DNA from: an uncultured Clostridia bacterium
GTDB lineage: Bacteria; Bacillota; Clostridia; Christensenellales; Aristaeellaceae
DNA: 13,114 nucleotides
NCBI GenBank assembly: GCA_934621505.1
Contig: CAKTUU010000048.1
Location: forward strand, 1-13,114
Reading direction: 5' to 3'
This document shows positions 10,660 to 13,114 of this stretch, piece after piece. Every line of letters begins with the position of its first letter. Positions within the stretch are counted from its first letter, which is position 1. Both the position numbers and the translations under genes were made by a program. The notes under the pieces were generated by a model. That model saw nothing but the letters and a program-made list of their open reading frames with translations. It was not told the DNA's origin and made no database searches.

Positions 10660-13114
10660 CGAAGTATGTGTACCTTTTCAAAGAGGGCAACGCAAACATG
10701 CGCGAGCTGCTGGGCGGCAAGGGCGCCAACCTGGCCGAAATGACCAACCTGGGCATGCCCGTGCCTCAGGGCTTCACCGTGACCACGGAAGCCTGCACCC
10801 GTTACTACACCGACGGCAAAGTGATCGCCGATGAAATCGTGGACCAGATTTACGCCGCCCTGGCCGAAACCGAAAAAATCGCCGGCAAAAAGTTTGGCGA
10901 CGAGGAGAACCCCTTCCTGGTGTCCGTGCGTTCCGGCGCCCGCGCTTCCATGCCCGGCATGATGGATACCATCCTGAATCTGGGCCTGACCGACGTGTCC
11001 GTGAAGGGCCTGGCCAAGAAAACCAACAACCCCCACTTCGCGTATGACGCCTATCGCCGCTTCATCGCCATGTTCTCCGACGTGGTTATGGAGATTCCCA
11101 AGAGCAAGTTTGAAGCCGTTCTGGACGAATTTAAGGAAAAGAAGGGCGTCAAGTTTGACCGTGACCTGACCGCCGAGGATCTGATGGCGGTTGTGGAACG
11201 CTTCAAGGGCATCTATAAGGAAGCTCTGGGCGTGGACTTCCCCCAGGATCCCAAGGTACAGCTGATGGAAGCCGTCAAGGCCGTATTCCGCAGCTGGGAC
11301 AACCCCCGCGCCATTTACTACCGCCGCATGAACGACATCCCCGGCGACTGGGGCACCGCCGTCAACGTGCAGTCCATGGTATTCGGCAACATGGGTGAAA
11401 CCTCCGGTACCGGCGTTGCCTTTACCCGCAACCCCGCCACCGGCGAAAAGAAGCTGTATGGCGAATATCTGCTGAACGCCCAGGGCGAGGACGTGGTGGC
11501 CGGTATCCGTACCCCCAGCCCCATCAGCGACCTGCAGAACCAGATGCCCGATGTGTACCAGCAGTTCGTGGACATCGCCGCCAAGCTGGAAGCCCACTAC
11601 CGCGACATGCAGGATATGGAGTACACCATCGAGGAAGGCAAGCTGTACATGCTGCAGACCCGTAACGGCAAGCGTACCGCCGCCGCGGCCCTGAAAATCG
11701 CCGTGGATCTGGTGGAGGAAGGCGTGTTGTCCGAGGAAGAAGCCATCCTGAAGGTAGAACCCAAGCAGCTGGACAGCCTGCTGCACCCCAACTTTGACGC
11801 CGCGGCCCTGAAGAAGGCTCCCGTCATCGCCAAGGGCCTGCCCGCCTCTCCCGGAGCCGGCGCCGGCGCTATCTACTTCACCGCTGATGAAGCCGCGAAG
11901 CATGGCAAGAATAAGGAAAAGGTCATCCTGGTCCGCAAGGAAACCACTCCCGAAGATATCGAGGGTATGGATTTCAGCCAGGCCATCCTGACCGTGTTTG
12001 GCGGCATGACCTCTCACGCTGCCGTTGTGGCCCGCGGCATGGGCCGCGCCGCCGTTGTAGGCTGCGGCGAACTGAAGATCGACGAAGAAGCCAAGACCCT
12101 GACCGTTGGCGACAAGTTGTATCACGAGGGTGACAACATCTCCGTGGACGGCTCCACCGGCAACGTGTACGATGGTCTGATTCCCACTGTGGAAGCCAGC
12201 ATCTCCGGCGACTTTGCCAAGCTGATGGGCTGGGCCGACAAGGTGCGCGTGCTGAAGGTTCGCACCAACGCCGACACCCCCCGCGACACCAAGCAGGCTG
12301 TCAAGTTCGGCGCAGAAGGCATCGGCCTGTGCCGTACCGAGCATATGTTCTTTGAAGCCAGCCGTATCGCCGCCGTGCGTGAAATGATTCTGGCCGATAC
12401 CAAGGAGCAGCGCGAGCGCGCCCTGGCCAAGATTCTGCCCATGCAGCAGGGCGACTTCGAGGCCATGTACAAGGCTCTGGAAGGCCGTCCCATGACCGTG
12501 CGTTACCTGGATCCCCCGCTGCACGAGTTTGTGCCTCATCTGGATATGGAGGACGAAATCGCCGAGCTGGCCAAGAACCTGGGCCGCACCGTGGACGAAG
12601 TGAAGACCAAGATCAGCGCCCTGCACGAGTCCAACCCCATGATGGGTCACCGTGGCTGCCGTCTGGCCGTTACCTATCCCGAAATCGCCGTGATGCAGAC
12701 CCGCGCCGTAATGCAGGCTGCCATCAACGTGCGCAAGGAATGCGGCTATGACATCGTGCCTGAAATCATGATTCCTCTGGTTGGCTCCAAGAAGGAACTG
12801 GCCTTTGTGAAGAAGATCGTTGTGGACACCATCGAAAAGATTTTCGCCGAGCAGAACACCACCATGGAATACCACATCGGCACCATGATCGAAATTCCGC
12901 GCGCGGCTGTAACCGCCGACGAAATCGCCGAGGAAGCCGAGTTCTTCTCCTTCGGCACCAACGACTTGACCCAGATGACCTTCGGCTTCAGCCGTGACGA
13001 CGCTGGCAAGTTCCTGGACAGCTACTACGAGAACAAAATCTTCGAGAGCGATCCCTTCGCCCGTCTGGATCAGGACGGCGTTGGCAAGCTGGTGAAGATG
13101 GCTGCCAAGCTGGG
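10656..13114 (+). CDS. ppdK: Pyruvate phosphate dikinase, 3' end outside the window
   Basis: The enzyme interconverts pyruvate + ATP + Pi and PEP + AMP + PPi and is typical of anaerobic clostridial glycolysis. About 819 of the usual 870-880 residues are present. The N-terminal ATP-grasp domain has K22 (LLGGKGANL), R92 in VSVRSGARASMPGMMD, and E322/Q334/R336 in the EYTIEEGKLYMLQTR block. The phosphohistidine domain has GGMTSHAAVVARGMG with catalytic H454. The PEP/pyruvate barrel includes RTEHMFF, MMGHRGCR and GTNDLTQ (N769, D770). These positions agree within one residue with the well-studied Clostridium symbiosum enzyme. The last part, with the catalytic cysteine, lies past the right edge. 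The ATG at 10656 has GAGGAGG (10637-10643) 12 bases upstream, a long spacing. The coding sequence is strongly biased to GGC, CTG, AAG and GCC codons, as expected for high expression. No frameshift was seen. Confidence 0.96.
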   Translation, partial: MTKYVYLFKEGNANMRELLGGKGANLAEMTNLGMPVPQGFTVTTEACTRYYTDGKVIADEIVDQIYAALAETEKIAGKKFGDEENPFLVSVRSGARASMPGMMDTILNLGLTDVSVKGLAKKTNNPHFAYDAYRRFIAMFSDVVMEIPKSKFEAVLDEFKEKKGVKFDRDLTAEDLMAVVERFKGIYKEALGVDFPQDPKVQLMEAVKAVFRSWDNPRAIYYRRMNDIPGDWGTAVNVQSMVFGNMGETSGTGVAFTRNPATGEKKLYGEYLLNAQGEDVVAGIRTPSPISDLQNQMPDVYQQFVDIAAKLEAHYRDMQDMEYTIEEGKLYMLQTRNGKRTAAAALKIAVDLVEEGVLSEEEAILKVEPKQLDSLLHPNFDAAALKKAPVIAKGLPASPGAGAGAIYFTADEAAKHGKNKEKVILVRKETTPEDIEGMDFSQAILTVFGGMTSHAAVVARGMGRAAVVGCGELKIDEEAKTLTVGDKLYHEGDNISVDGSTGNVYDGLIPTVEASISGDFAKLMGWADKVRVLKVRTNADTPRDTKQAVKFGAEGIGLCRTEHMFFEASRIAAVREMILADTKEQRERALAKILPMQQGDFEAMYKALEGRPMTVRYLDPPLHEFVPHLDMEDEIAELAKNLGRTVDEVKTKISALHESNPMMGHRGCRLAVTYPEIAVMQTRAVMQAAINVRKECGYDIVPEIMIPLVGSKKELAFVKKIVVDTIEKIFAEQNTTMEYHIGTMIEIPRAAVTADEIAEEAEFFSFGTNDLTQMTFGFSRDDAGKFLDSYYENKIFESDPFARLDQDGVGKLVKMAAKL

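Noticed and set aside
10521..12875. 784-codon minus-strand frame opposite ppdK
   Set aside because: ppdK catalytic residues are all in place on the plus strand; the long opposite frame follows from its biased codon use.

Overview
The window looks like chromosomal DNA of an anaerobic member of the Bacillota (Clostridia, probably a gut lineage). The reasons are GC-rich coding sequence with strong AAGGAGG-type ribosome binding sites, an ATP-dependent pyruvate phosphate dikinase, a YqhD/BdhA-type iron alcohol dehydrogenase, a YwaF-type membrane protein and an MgtE magnesium transporter, with mostly short gaps between genes. The organism cannot be named from this sequence. No rRNA, tRNA, CRISPR array, insertion sequence or phage gene was seen.

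Layout. Positions 1-105 are an AT-rich gap. From 5269 down to 145 the minus strand carries rfbA, rfbB, a GNAT acetyltransferase, a second GNAT, a Nudix hydrolase and mgtE. The first three are tightly packed behind a good sigma-A promoter at 5309-5337. A hairpin separates the two GNAT genes. mgtE has its own promoter (TTGACA, 18 bp, TATATT) and a leader of about 190 nt. On the plus strand, 5423-7411 holds an EstA/esterase-D type hydrolase and a secreted protein made of five SH3b domains. A minus-strand YwaF-family membrane gene overlaps the SH3b gene tail to tail. A plus-strand gene for a small membrane-anchored protein of unknown function (8227-8742) converges on a minus-strand YdcZ/DUF606 gene (8751-9179). 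Upstream of YdcZ is a GTG-initiated iron alcohol dehydrogenase (9237-10403), whose terminator hairpin overlaps the YdcZ ribosome binding site. ppdK starts at 10656, divergent from the dehydrogenase, and runs off the right edge with about 819 codons present.

How the genes fit together. RfbA and RfbB make dTDP-4-keto-6-deoxyglucose for cell-surface sugars. No rfbC or rfbD follows, so either they lie elsewhere or another dTDP sugar is the product. PpdK and the alcohol dehydrogenase belong to fermentative central metabolism and face away from each other across a 252-bp regulatory gap. MgtE imports Mg2+.

Most notable signal. The mgtE leader contains an unreported-looking 24-codon ORF (1595-1669, minus) with a perfect AAGGAGG seven bases before its ATG. 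The peptide has an in-frame internal repeat and a KPTP segment near its end. The leader lacks a recognisable M-box. This suggests a leader-peptide control of a magnesium transporter, possibly comparable in principle to MgtL of enterobacteria; the mechanism is inference.
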